A DNA stretch of 37,866 bases from an uncultured Myxococcaceae bacterium (GTDB taxonomy: Bacteria > Myxococcota_A > Polyangia > Polyangiales > Ga0077539): NCBI GenBank assembly GCA_945952225.1, contig CAMFHP010000084.1:1-37866 (forward strand), in the 5' to 3' direction. The notes under the pieces are model-generated. The model ran no database searches and was not told the DNA's origin. It worked only from the letters and a program-made list of their open reading frames with translations. The position numbers and the translations under genes were made by a program. Below, piece after piece: positions 25,301 to 36,458 of this stretch. Positions within the stretch are counted from its first letter, which is position 1; every line of letters starts with the position of its first letter.

Positions 25301-28300
25301 GCTGGCAGGGCCTCACGCACGACGACGAGGCCGACGACGACGCCGTCGCCGCCGCGAGCGACCACACCGCGTGGGCCGTGCGCTCGCTTGTCGACCTGTA
25401 CGTCTCCCGCGGCGACCACGCGCGCGCCGTCGAGATGCTCGTGAGCGCCGCACGCCTGCCCTTCGCCCCCGAGCAGAGCCGCGCGCTCCGCCACGAGGCC
25501 GCCGAACGCGCGACCCGCGACCTGAGCGATCCCGCGACGGCGATGCAGCTCTACGAGGGCATCCTCGCCGAGGCGCCCGCCGACCTGCGCGCCATCGAGC
25601 GCCTCGCGCTGCTCTACCACCACGCCGCGCGCTTCCGCGACCTGCTGGCCCTGCGCGCCCACGAGCTCTCGCTCACCGCGGACCTCGAACGCCGCCTCGC
25701 GCTGCGCCTCGACATGGCCGCGATCCACCACGAGCTCGGCGACCACGACGGCCGCACCGCCGTGCTCGAAGCGAACCTCGCCGAGTGCCCCGGCCACGGC
25801 CCCTCGATCGAGGCCCTCGCCACGGTGCTCGAAGCCACGGGACGCGTCGGCGCCCTCGTCGACATGCTCACCGCGCAGGCCGCGCTCCTCGACGCGCAGG
25901 GCGACCTCGAACGCCTCGCGCCGCGCCTCTGGTCGCGCGCCGCACACCTCGCCGAAGCGCAGCTCCACGACGTGCCCCGCGCCATCGCCGCGCACGAGCG
26001 CGTGGTGGCCCGCGAAGACGACGCCGACTCGCTCGACGCTCTCGCCCGCATGCACTCGGCCCGCGGAGAGCACCTCGCCGCGGTGCAGTACCTCGAACGC
26101 CGCCTCGCCCACGCCGATGGCGACGCCCGCCGCGCCACCGTGGCCGCCATCGCGCGCGCGCACCTCGCCGTCGACCAGCACGCGCAGGCCCGCGCCGCCC
26201 TCGAACGCCACCTCGCACTTGATCCGTCGGCGCGCGAGGCCCGCACGCTCCTCGCCGACCTCTACCGCCGCGCGCAGTCGTGGGACGCCCTCGCGACGCT
26301 GCTCACCGATCCCGCCGTCGAGGCCGCCGACCAGCTCGCGTCGCTGCGCGAGGCCGCCGACGTGATGAGCCACCACCTCGGCGCCCCCGAGCGCGCGGTG
26401 CCCGTGCTCGAACGCGCCGTGGCCCTCGCGCCCGACGACCGCGCGGTGCGCCTCGCGCTCGCCGACGCCCTCCGCGCCGCAGGTCGCTACGACGAGGCCC
26501 GCGCCCTGCTCGACGCGCTCGTCGAGGGCTACGGTCGCCAACGCCCGCTCGAACGCGCGCAGGTGCACTTTCAGCTCGCGCGCATCGCGCAGGCCCGCGG
26601 CGACCTCGCGGCGGCGCTCGCGCAGCTCGAGACGGCCTCGTCGATCGACATGGGCCATCCGGGGATCTTCAAGCTCCTCGGCGACCTCTCGCGCGAAGCG
26701 GGACACCTCGACCGCGCCGAGCGCGCGTACCGCGCCCTGCTGATGATCGTGCGGCGTCTTACGGGGCCCGCGGCGCAGTCCGTCGACACGGTGGGACCGA
26801 GCGAGGTGCTCCTCGCGCTCCACGACATCGCGACGCGGCTCGGACAGACCGAGCGCGCGCAGGAGACCCTCGAATCCGCGTTCGAAACCGCGGGACGCAC
26901 CGAGCTCGAAGCGCGCCGCTTCGAACGCGCCCTCCGCGCGTCGGGTCAGCCCGAGCTCCTGCTCCGCGCGCTGGAGATCCGCCTCGCGGTGGAGCGCTCG
27001 TCCGCCCGCCTCGCCGAACTCCACGCCGAGCGCGCCCGCGCCCTCGAAGGCCTCGGACGCCACGACGAGGCCCTCGACGCGCACCTCGCGGCCCTCGCCT
27101 TCGCGCCCGACAACGAAGCGCTTCACCTTCACGTGCGCACGCTCGCCGTGTCGGCGGGTCATCCCGCGCGCTACACCGATGCGCTCGGCACCATCGCCGC
27201 GCGCCTCCGCGCGACGTCTCCTGCGGCCGCGGGCGCGCTCTACCTTCGTCTGGGCTCCGCGCTCGAAGACGACCTCGATGACCCGACGCGCGCCGCGCAG
27301 GCCTACGCGGAAGCCGAAGCGCTCGTCGAGGGCCCGATGCTGCTCACGGCGCTCCGCGCGCTCGACCGGCTCCTCGGCGCGCGCAACGACGCAGCCGGAC
27401 GCGCCCGCGTGCTCCGTCGTCTCATCGACGCCGACCCCGAGTCCGCGGTGGCCGCCGCGTGGACGCTCGCCGCCCTCCAGCTCGCCTCCGACGACGAGGC
27501 CGTGCGCAACGACGGCGCCGCCTGGCTCGCATGGGCCCTGGAGCGCGACGAAGACGCCGCCCGCGCGCTCGCCGTGCTGCGCGACGCCCTCGCCCGCACG
27601 CCCTCGCACGAGGCCTCGCTGGAGCTGTACCTCCGCGTGGCCCGCGACCACCACGACGGCCCGACGCTCCTCGATGCGATCGCGCGACGCGCGTCCCTCG
27701 ACGACGCGACCGTCGACCTCCTGCGCGAAGGCGTGGAGCTCGCCGCGGCCCTCTCCGACGACGCCCACGCCGACGCCCTGCTGCGCCGCGCGGTGGCCCT
27801 CGGCGATGCCCGTGACGAGGCCGGATCGATGGTCTGGGCGAACGTCGCGCTCGCCGAGCGCGCGAAGGCCGCGGGTGCGCTCCGGGATGCGGTGACCTGG
27901 CTCCAGCGCGCGGCCTCGGCCGCCGACGGTGACGAAGCGCACGCGCTCGGTCTGGAGCTCGCCGCCCTCGCTGCGGGTCCCGTGGGCGACCTCGCGCTCG
28001 CGGCGCAGACCTACGAGCACCTGCTGCTCCGCGACCCCGCGGACCGCGCCGTGTGGGAGCCCCTCCTCGACGTGTACCGCATGGCGGGCGACCACGAGCG
28101 CGTGGCGCGGCTCCTCGACGCCACCATCGAGCACGTCTTCGACCCCGCCGCGCGCAACCGCCTGCGTCTGGAGCGCGCGCGCATCCTCCTCACGGATCCG
28201 TCGCGCACCGACGAGGCCATCGAGGCCCTGCGCGGCGTGCTCGACGAGGACCCCGACGACGCCACGGCGACGACGCTGCTCGCCGACCTCTACGAGCGCC

Positions 28301-30201
28301 TCGGCCGCGCCGAAGACCTCGCCGACCTGCTCATGCGCCAGTTCGACCGCGCGCGTGACACCGCCGATGCGAGCGCCACGGTCACCCTGGGGCTCCGCCT
28401 CGCGTCGCTCCTCGCGCCCACGCGCCGCGGCGACGCCCTCGACGCCCTTCGCAGCGCGCTCGACATCGCGCCCGAGAGCGCCGAGCTCCTGCGCGCGCTC
28501 CTCGACCTGCTCGCGCAGCGCCCCGACGAAGACACCGCCGACGAGCGCGCGGCCCTCATGGAGCGCCTCCTCGCCCGCGAGACCGGTGAGCGCTGCCTCG
28601 CGCTGGCCCTCGACCTCGCCGCGCTCCGTGAAGTGCTCGGCGACGACGACGGCGTCGAGCGCGCCCTCGTCGCGGGCTACCGCGCGGTGCCCAGCAACAC
28701 CGCCCTCCGCGACCGGCTGCTCGCGCGCTACGAGGGACGCCAGGACTGGCGCGCCATCGCCCACATTCGCGCCACCGACGCGTCGCTCCAGACCGATCCT
28801 GCGGCCCGCGCCTCGGCGCTCCGCGCGACGGCCGCGGTGTTCCGCGACCAGCTCGGCGACGACGCGCAGGCCGCATCGCTGCTCCGTCAGGCGCGCCGCG
28901 ATGCGCCGGGCGACCTCGAACTCCTCGATGAGTGCGTGCAGTCGCTCGTGCGCGTGGGGCAGCTCGTCGAAGCCCTCGACGAGATCACCGGCGCCCTCGA
29001 CGCAGGCGGCGACGCGGTGGCCCTCCTCCGCATGCGCGCAGGCGTTCGCGTGGCCGGCGGCGACGACGTGGGCGCCATCGAAGACCTCGACGCAGCCCTC
29101 GCGCGGGGCGGCGACGCGCGCGTGGCGGGCGAGCTCGCCGAGGCCCTCGACCGCGTGCGCGAACAGGCCGGCTCCGCGGGCGATGTGCCGACGGAACGCG
29201 CGCTCACGATGCGGCTCATCGACACGCTCCACACGGCGGGCGATGGGGCGCGCGCCGACGCGCTGCTCCAGATGTGGTCCGATCGCTATCCCGACGACGC
29301 CGAGGTGGCCCGGCGCCTCGCGGCCCAGCACGTCACCGCAGGTCGCTGGGACGACGCCGCGGCCGCATGGGCGCGCCTCGTGGGCCTCGTCGACGGCGAC
29401 GCGCGCATCGACGCCGCGCTGCAACTCGCCGACGCGTGCGAGCGCGCCGGACGCCCCGCCGACGCGCTCCAGGGCCTCACCGACGCCTACGCGCAGCACC
29501 GTGAGAGCGGCGCCCTTCGCGAGCGTCTGCGCGCGCTCTACGCCGCGGCGACCTCGCCCCGCGACGTGGCCGCGCTGTGGCTCGACGAGGCCGACCTCTC
29601 GACCGACGAGGGCGCGCGCTACAACGCCCTCCGTCGCGCGGGCGAGAGCTGGCTCGAACCCGGTGGCGACCCCGCCGAAGCCGTGAGCGCCCTCGAACGC
29701 GCGCTCGCGCTGCGCCCCGGAGACAACGACGCGACGGCCCTGCTCGCCGACGCGTACGTGGCCACCGAGCGCCTCGAAGACGCCTCGCGCGTGCTCGAAG
29801 AGGCCATCGCCGCCCACAAGGGACGCCGCTCGAAGGAGCTCGCCCTCCTCCAGCAGCGCATGGCCCACGTGGCCTACGCCGCGGGCGACCACGCCATCGA
29901 GCTCGCGTGGCTCAACGCCGCCCTCGACACCGACATGCAGAACGGCGCCATCGCAGCGGAGCTCGCCGACGTCGCGATGGAGGTGGGCAACCACGAGATC
30001 GCGCTCAAGGCCCTGCGCGCCGTCACCCTGATGAAGAACCCCTCGCCCATGACCCGGGCGCAGGCGTTTCTGAAGCAGGGGATCATCGCGCAGGCCCAGG
30101 GCGACGCGAAGAAGGCCGTGTTCCTCGCGCGCAAGGCCCTCAGCGAAGACGCGACGCTCGAAGACGCGCAGCGTTTCCTCACGCAGATCTCCGCGGAGTA
30201 G
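22378..30201 (+). CDS. giant tetratricopeptide-repeat (TPR) protein
   Basis: This predicts 2607 residues in one uninterrupted frame. Almost all of it is made of 34-residue-type helical pairs with TPR spacing, for example HEELGD- and LYERLGRAEDLADLLMRQFDR-type units and ALELRPGD-style turns (ALALRPGDNDATALLADAY near the C terminus). No signal peptide, membrane helix or catalytic domain is visible, so this is a cytoplasmic solenoid that probably gathers several partners. Ala, Leu, Arg and Asp dominate, and strong GC3 bias leaves very long stop-free frames on the other strand. The ATG at 22378 has GGAAGAGG 7 nt upstream; an in-frame start at 22330 would add 16 unstructured residues. Similar giant TPR proteins occur in Myxococcota with no assigned role. 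It is divergent from the CARF-like regulator and precedes the PSI-repeat gene by 29 nt. Confidence 0.92.
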   Translation: MTAIETLQERLRDASETPTNEALWDAVEAAARDLQAPDDVEALYLDVLARPLPLETLAWLGPRAVAFHDEWSADADGLVKLLERVFAADPSATWAFERLTMLLTVSERWNDLLSLYDRAIESTPADDRERRAALLDEAAHVAKDFADQPERSIRYLEGLFALDHGNTQVARALERLYERHARHRDLIALWSARLPYVPRDAAQASRVRIAQTWLDPLHDQGAALDATEALLADGGDESTAHGLLERIAGTAESPVAERAIHTLRTRYDAAGRRDDVLRVLALALRVAHDDGARVQVHGELAQRLLDAQRPADAAAHFAELVALDPEAPSHLSQLAELAEQTGQHGLLADALARGADTLARRPEGDAALRLDLLVRAGTVRADVLGDRPGAIVHFGAVLASPGAPDAVALPVARRLAVLLADEGREAPRLDVLERLASLEPDVDARRGVLGDAARLAEHLGETDRALAAWHARLRTNPGDREALDALVALLTRCERWENLIGVLHARAATTRDDDARRADLVAVADTWAHRLARPAEAVTAWEVVRREFGEDAQVVDALWSLLSETGRHDEVLDLLARAASHEHDTARRALLLQRAGDVHRARHALDEALDYYRAALDADARQEGARAGLRAVLDEAQASTETGASAVQVLAAAYAATDDWELTLGLVEARLDASRDRTAKAHVLMEAAALQEQRAGNVRAALASAGRALPQSVDDDALVHTVERELHRLAGESGDWQPAVLAYQAAIRAAAGETARAARLSFQLGSVLEARLGDQVAALDAFERVSIENPGDLNAALAVVRVGGRVGRWDSVARAMVASSVARNSLPALLVTGVESAARASTDPAGAWNSLTALLEESIQESVPQAALACVLETQVGVWHRDRRDDLAAAEAALLRAVARDRSEPETLRMLADLQRAQPGRALIDTLLSLATAESDELVALDAQREAAEVALTALDDAALARSILTQLLERAATRWQGLTHDDEADDDAVAAASDHTAWAVRSLVDLYVSRGDHARAVEMLVSAARLPFAPEQSRALRHEAAERATRDLSDPATAMQLYEGILAEAPADLRAIERLALLYHHAARFRDLLALRAHELSLTADLERRLALRLDMAAIHHELGDHDGRTAVLEANLAECPGHGPSIEALATVLEATGRVGALVDMLTAQAALLDAQGDLERLAPRLWSRAAHLAEAQLHDVPRAIAAHERVVAREDDADSLDALARMHSARGEHLAAVQYLERRLAHADGDARRATVAAIARAHLAVDQHAQARAALERHLALDPSAREARTLLADLYRRAQSWDALATLLTDPAVEAADQLASLREAADVMSHHLGAPERAVPVLERAVALAPDDRAVRLALADALRAAGRYDEARALLDALVEGYGRQRPLERAQVHFQLARIAQARGDLAAALAQLETASSIDMGHPGIFKLLGDLSREAGHLDRAERAYRALLMIVRRLTGPAAQSVDTVGPSEVLLALHDIATRLGQTERAQETLESAFETAGRTELEARRFERALRASGQPELLLRALEIRLAVERSSARLAELHAERARALEGLGRHDEALDAHLAALAFAPDNEALHLHVRTLAVSAGHPARYTDALGTIAARLRATSPAAAGALYLRLGSALEDDLDDPTRAAQAYAEAEALVEGPMLLTALRALDRLLGARNDAAGRARVLRRLIDADPESAVAAAWTLAALQLASDDEAVRNDGAAWLAWALERDEDAARALAVLRDALARTPSHEASLELYLRVARDHHDGPTLLDAIARRASLDDATVDLLREGVELAAALSDDAHADALLRRAVALGDARDEAGSMVWANVALAERAKAAGALRDAVTWLQRAASAADGDEAHALGLELAALAAGPVGDLALAAQTYEHLLLRDPADRAVWEPLLDVYRMAGDHERVARLLDATIEHVFDPAARNRLRLERARILLTDPSRTDEAIEALRGVLDEDPDDATATTLLADLYERLGRAEDLADLLMRQFDRARDTADASATVTLGLRLASLLAPTRRGDALDALRSALDIAPESAELLRALLDLLAQRPDEDTADERAALMERLLARETGERCLALALDLAALREVLGDDDGVERALVAGYRAVPSNTALRDRLLARYEGRQDWRAIAHIRATDASLQTDPAARASALRATAAVFRDQLGDDAQAASLLRQARRDAPGDLELLDECVQSLVRVGQLVEALDEITGALDAGGDAVALLRMRAGVRVAGGDDVGAIEDLDAALARGGDARVAGELAEALDRVREQAGSAGDVPTERALTMRLIDTLHTAGDGARADALLQMWSDRYPDDAEVARRLAAQHVTAGRWDDAAAAWARLVGLVDGDARIDAALQLADACERAGRPADALQGLTDAYAQHRESGALRERLRALYAAATSPRDVAALWLDEADLSTDEGARYNALRRAGESWLEPGGDPAEAVSALERALALRPGDNDATALLADAYVATERLEDASRVLEEAIAAHKGRRSKELALLQQRMAHVAYAAGDHAIELAWLNAALDTDMQNGAIAAELADVAMEVGNHEIALKALRAVTLMKNPSPMTRAQAFLKQGIIAQAQGDAKKAVFLARKALSEDATLEDAQRFLTQISAE

Positions 30202-30230
30202 AGTCGAGCGCACGGAGGTTCGTTGCCCAC

Positions 30231-30986
30231 GTGCGTTCCGCATCCTTCACGCTCCTGCTTCTGACCACGGCGCTCGCGCCCGCGTGCGCCTCCCTCGACA
30301 CCGCGTGGCTCGACACGCGCATCGAGGTCGACGCCTCACCCGCCGACACGCCCGCGGTCACCGACGCGCCCGTAGAGACCGACGCGCCCGTGGTCACCGA
30401 CGCACCCACGGTCACCGACTCGCCCGCGGTGACCGATGGGCCCGCGATCGTCGATGCCTCCGACGATGGCGCGAACGTCGACGTGCCTGCGCTCGATGTG
30501 ATCGACGTGACGGTGATCGATGCGCCGCGCGACACGGCCGTCGAGGTCGCCGTCGATGTGCCCCGCGACACGCCCGCCGACGTGCGCGACGCGGGACGCT
30601 GCGGCGACGGCGTGTGCGGCTCCGGCGAAACCTGCGCGAGCTGCACGGCCGACTGCGGAACGTGCGATCCGTGCCCCACGGCGACGAACTGCGCGGCCTG
30701 CACGGCGATGTCGACCTGCGGGTGGTGCGCGAGCTCGGGGAGCTGCCTCCGCGGGCAATCGACGGGCGCCTCCAACGGGAGCTGCTCGGGCACCGCGTGG
30801 GCCTGGCAGACCAACCAGTGCCCCGCCGCCCCCTGCGCGCGCTTTACCGACTGCCGCACGTGTGCGTCGCAGTCGGCCTGCGGATGGTGCGGGAGCTCCG
30901 GCCGCTGCGCGACCGGCACGGCGATGGGTCCGTCGACGGGAACGTGCGGGCGGTGGCAGCCCTACCCCATGAGCTGCGGCGGCTGA
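30231..30986 (+). CDS. exported cysteine-rich protein with two PSI-like repeats
   Basis: This predicts 251 residues. A GTG start with GGAGG 12 nt upstream opens a hydrophobic signal (ASFTLLLLTTALAPACAS). The cysteine at 19 could be lipidated, although APAC is a poor lipobox and cleavage after ACA by signal peptidase I is also possible. Residues about 34-118 are a Thr/Asp/Ala/Pro/Val-rich linker (VTDAP units). Next come CGDGVCGSGETCASCTADCGTC, a motif common in myxobacterial surface proteins, and two PSI (plexin-semaphorin-integrin)-like repeats, at about 148-197 and 202-249, each with a CxxC...CGWC core. It is probably a surface-exposed disulfide-stabilised protein. It begins 29 nt after the TPR gene and may be translated from the same transcript; its stop is 3 nt from the convergent J-domain gene. 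Confidence 0.82.
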   Translation: MRSASFTLLLLTTALAPACASLDTAWLDTRIEVDASPADTPAVTDAPVETDAPVVTDAPTVTDSPAVTDGPAIVDASDDGANVDVPALDVIDVTVIDAPRDTAVEVAVDVPRDTPADVRDAGRCGDGVCGSGETCASCTADCGTCDPCPTATNCAACTAMSTCGWCASSGSCLRGQSTGASNGSCSGTAWAWQTNQCPAAPCARFTDCRTCASQSACGWCGSSGRCATGTAMGPSTGTCGRWQPYPMSCGG

Positions 30987-30989
30987 TCG

Positions 30990-32123
30990 TCAGCGCTGCT
31001 TCAGCCGACGCGCGAGCTCGTGCGCGGGCCCGTGCGTCGGCGACAGCGTGATCGCGTGCGACACGGCCTGGCGTGCGACGGTCATGCGTCCGGTGAGCAC
31101 GCTCACCCGCGCGAGGGCCACCCACGCGTCGGCGTTCTGCGGGTCGGTCTGCGTGGCGCGGCGCGCGTACTCGTCGGCGCGCGGAAGCTCCACCAGGCCC
31201 TCGCACGCGGCGTTCACCAGCGACAGCATGCGCGGAACATCGCGGGGCGCTTCGGCGCACGCCCGCGTCCACGCGTCGACCGCGGCGGCCCAACGGCCCT
31301 CCCGCTCGTGGAGCAGCGCCAGCGTCGAGGGCTTCGTCGGCGCCACGGCCGCGGGCGGAGGAGGCTCCGGCGAGGGACCCACGGCGACCTCGCTGCGAAC
31401 GGGCTCCACACGGTCGAACGAGGGCGCGCGGCGCGGCGCAGGGGGCGATGACACGGGCGGCGGAGGCGGCGACGGACGGCGCATCTCCACGGTGCCCGGC
31501 GGCGGGGTGATCGGCGCGGGGCGGTGCACGAACGACGGCTTCGTCGGCGGCACGAACGCAGGCGTGGCGTGCACCTGCGGCGCGACGGGCGGCGGCGCGG
31601 GCGTGGGCCGCAGTACGGACACAGACTCCATGCGGGCGGGGTGCTGCGTCGGCGACGGTGTGGTGGCCTCGGGCGCAGCATCGATCCGCGGCGGCGTCGG
31701 GCGCAACGGGCGCGCCTCGGGCGGTGGAGGAGCGGCCGGCGCGACGGTCACCGCCGTCACGGCGGCCGTAGGCTTCAGCGCAGCGAGCGTCTGGTCGTAC
31801 TCGGCGCGTCGACGCGGATCGCACAGCACCTCGAAGGCCGACGTGAGCTCGTGGAAGACCGCCTCCACCTTCGCGCGCTGACCGCCGAGGGCGCGGTTCC
31901 AGAACACGTCGGGGTGAAAGCGCTTCATCTGCTCGAAGTACGCGGCGCGCACGGTGGGACGGTCCGCCGAGCGCACCACCCCGAGCAGCTCGTAGTAGCT
32001 CTCGCCGAGGCGGGCGTGCGCGCGGTCGATCGCAGCGGACTCGTCCGACGTGAGCGGCGTCGCCGAGGCGCGGTCGCCGTCATCGAGGTCGAGGCTGTCT
32101 GAAGGTACGGTCCGCTGCGTCAC
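30990..32123 (-). CDS. J-domain (DnaJ-like) protein with Pro-rich linker and TPR-like end
   Basis: This predicts 377 residues. A J domain at about 42-114 has the essential HPD (70-72), the YYELLGV start and FEVLCDPRRRAEYDQ end. A long Pro/Ala/Thr-rich linker (about 120-285) follows, then a C-terminal helical region with two TPR-like units (LLHEREGRWAAAVDAWTRAC, then NADAWVALARVSVLTGRMTVARQAVSHAI). There is no Gly/Phe region, zinc centre or client-binding domain, so it is a class III J-protein that would bring DnaK to partners held by the TPR end. I chose the GTG at 32123 because GGAGG lies 7 nt upstream and the longer frame to 32366 has no domain content. It is convergent with the PSI-repeat gene. 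Confidence 0.88.
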   Translation of the reverse strand: MTQRTVPSDSLDLDDGDRASATPLTSDESAAIDRAHARLGESYYELLGVVRSADRPTVRAAYFEQMKRFHPDVFWNRALGGQRAKVEAVFHELTSAFEVLCDPRRRAEYDQTLAALKPTAAVTAVTVAPAAPPPPEARPLRPTPPRIDAAPEATTPSPTQHPARMESVSVLRPTPAPPPVAPQVHATPAFVPPTKPSFVHRPAPITPPPGTVEMRRPSPPPPPVSSPPAPRRAPSFDRVEPVRSEVAVGPSPEPPPPAAVAPTKPSTLALLHEREGRWAAAVDAWTRACAEAPRDVPRMLSLVNAACEGLVELPRADEYARRATQTDPQNADAWVALARVSVLTGRMTVARQAVSHAITLSPTHGPAHELARRLKQR

Positions 32124-32426
32124 GTGCGGTCCTCCGCCGAACGATCGTCGCAAGTCGCTGTGTGATGGTGCCGTGTGGCCCGCGGAATCTTCAACCCTTC
32201 CCACGTCATGAAGTGCACCTGGCGCGCGCGAGACCCGAAGCGGTCGCACGCTCCCCTCCCGCGACGGAGCGTACTGGAGGTCTTCGCGCATCGGAACATC
32301 CTGCATGGCAGCTCCACGGGAGGCCGGACGGACCTGCGGCCACGCGCCGCCCTCCGTTGCCTCCACGCAGACACAACGGCCGATGGGCGCGCGCCCTGAA
32401 GCGCTCCACGGCCGATCTGCGTTCCG
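32124..32426. other. intergenic region, no gene found (303 nt)
   Basis: This lies between the zinc-ribbon kinase stop and the J-domain start, both on the minus strand. Open frames crossing it have no domain character. It holds the ribosome site at 32131-32135 and a 12-bp palindrome GGGCGCGCGCCC (32385-32396) just downstream of the kinase stop; I see no clear promoter elements. Confidence 0.55.
32131..32135 (-). promoter_or_regulatory. ribosome binding site deciding the GTG start of the J-domain gene
   Basis: GGAGG on the minus strand, 7 nt before GTG at 32123, is the best Shine-Dalgarno match upstream of this gene. It supports the shorter protein over the in-frame extension to 32366. Confidence 0.7.
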
Positions 32427-33758
<1,332 letters not shown>

Positions 33759-33919
33759 GGCGCGCGAAGATATACGCCCCGCGCGCGCACCGCGACTGCG
33801 AAGCACGGCGCGCGCACCGCGTCGCTTGACACGACTGCGGCTGCGCACGTTCCATCGCCCGCGAACGCCGCGCCCGACATCGGGGACGCCTCCACCCTCT
33901 GCACACCGGATCCCTCTCG
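33759..33919. promoter_or_regulatory. divergent promoter region of two kinase genes
   Basis: This 161-nt region lies between the zinc-ribbon kinase and the RCC1 kinase. It holds a perfect TTGACA (33826-33831, plus strand) but no good -10 at 16-19 nt, and TATATC on the minus strand (33774 to 33769) close to the zinc-ribbon kinase start. Both are single-element matches. Confidence 0.35.
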
Positions 33920-36304
<2,385 letters not shown>

Positions 36305-36347
36305 CCGTTGAATCGCAGCGCGGGGATGCGCGTCGAGGGGGCCGTTC

Positions 36348-36370
36348 CGGGGTGCCCGCGCGGCGCCCCG
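36348..36370 (+). terminator. candidate intrinsic terminator after the RCC1 kinase gene
   Basis: CGGGGTGCC (36348-36356) pairs with GGCGCCCCG (36362-36370) over nine pairs including one G-U, with a 5-nt CGCGC loop, followed by TTCCCTTG. It lies 44 nt past the kinase stop. The T-rich run is short, as is usual in GC-rich genomes. Confidence 0.55.
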
Positions 36371-36458
36371 TTCCCTTGCGCGTCGGTGCAACGCGGTGAT
36401 AGACGCACGCGCCGAGCGCGGACCCCGATTGGTTCGCACGAGAGGGCTTTTCACTGCG

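Noticed and set aside
25162-30243. 1693-residue open frame on the minus strand
   Set aside because: It mirrors the giant TPR gene. Strong GC3 bias of the sense strand removes stops from this antisense phase; composition is Arg/Glu/Gly/Val/His-rich with no domain.
36376-36403. TTGCGC and GATAGA as a sigma70 promoter before the FGE-fold gene
   Set aside because: Only three of six bases match at -10 and the -35 is weak.
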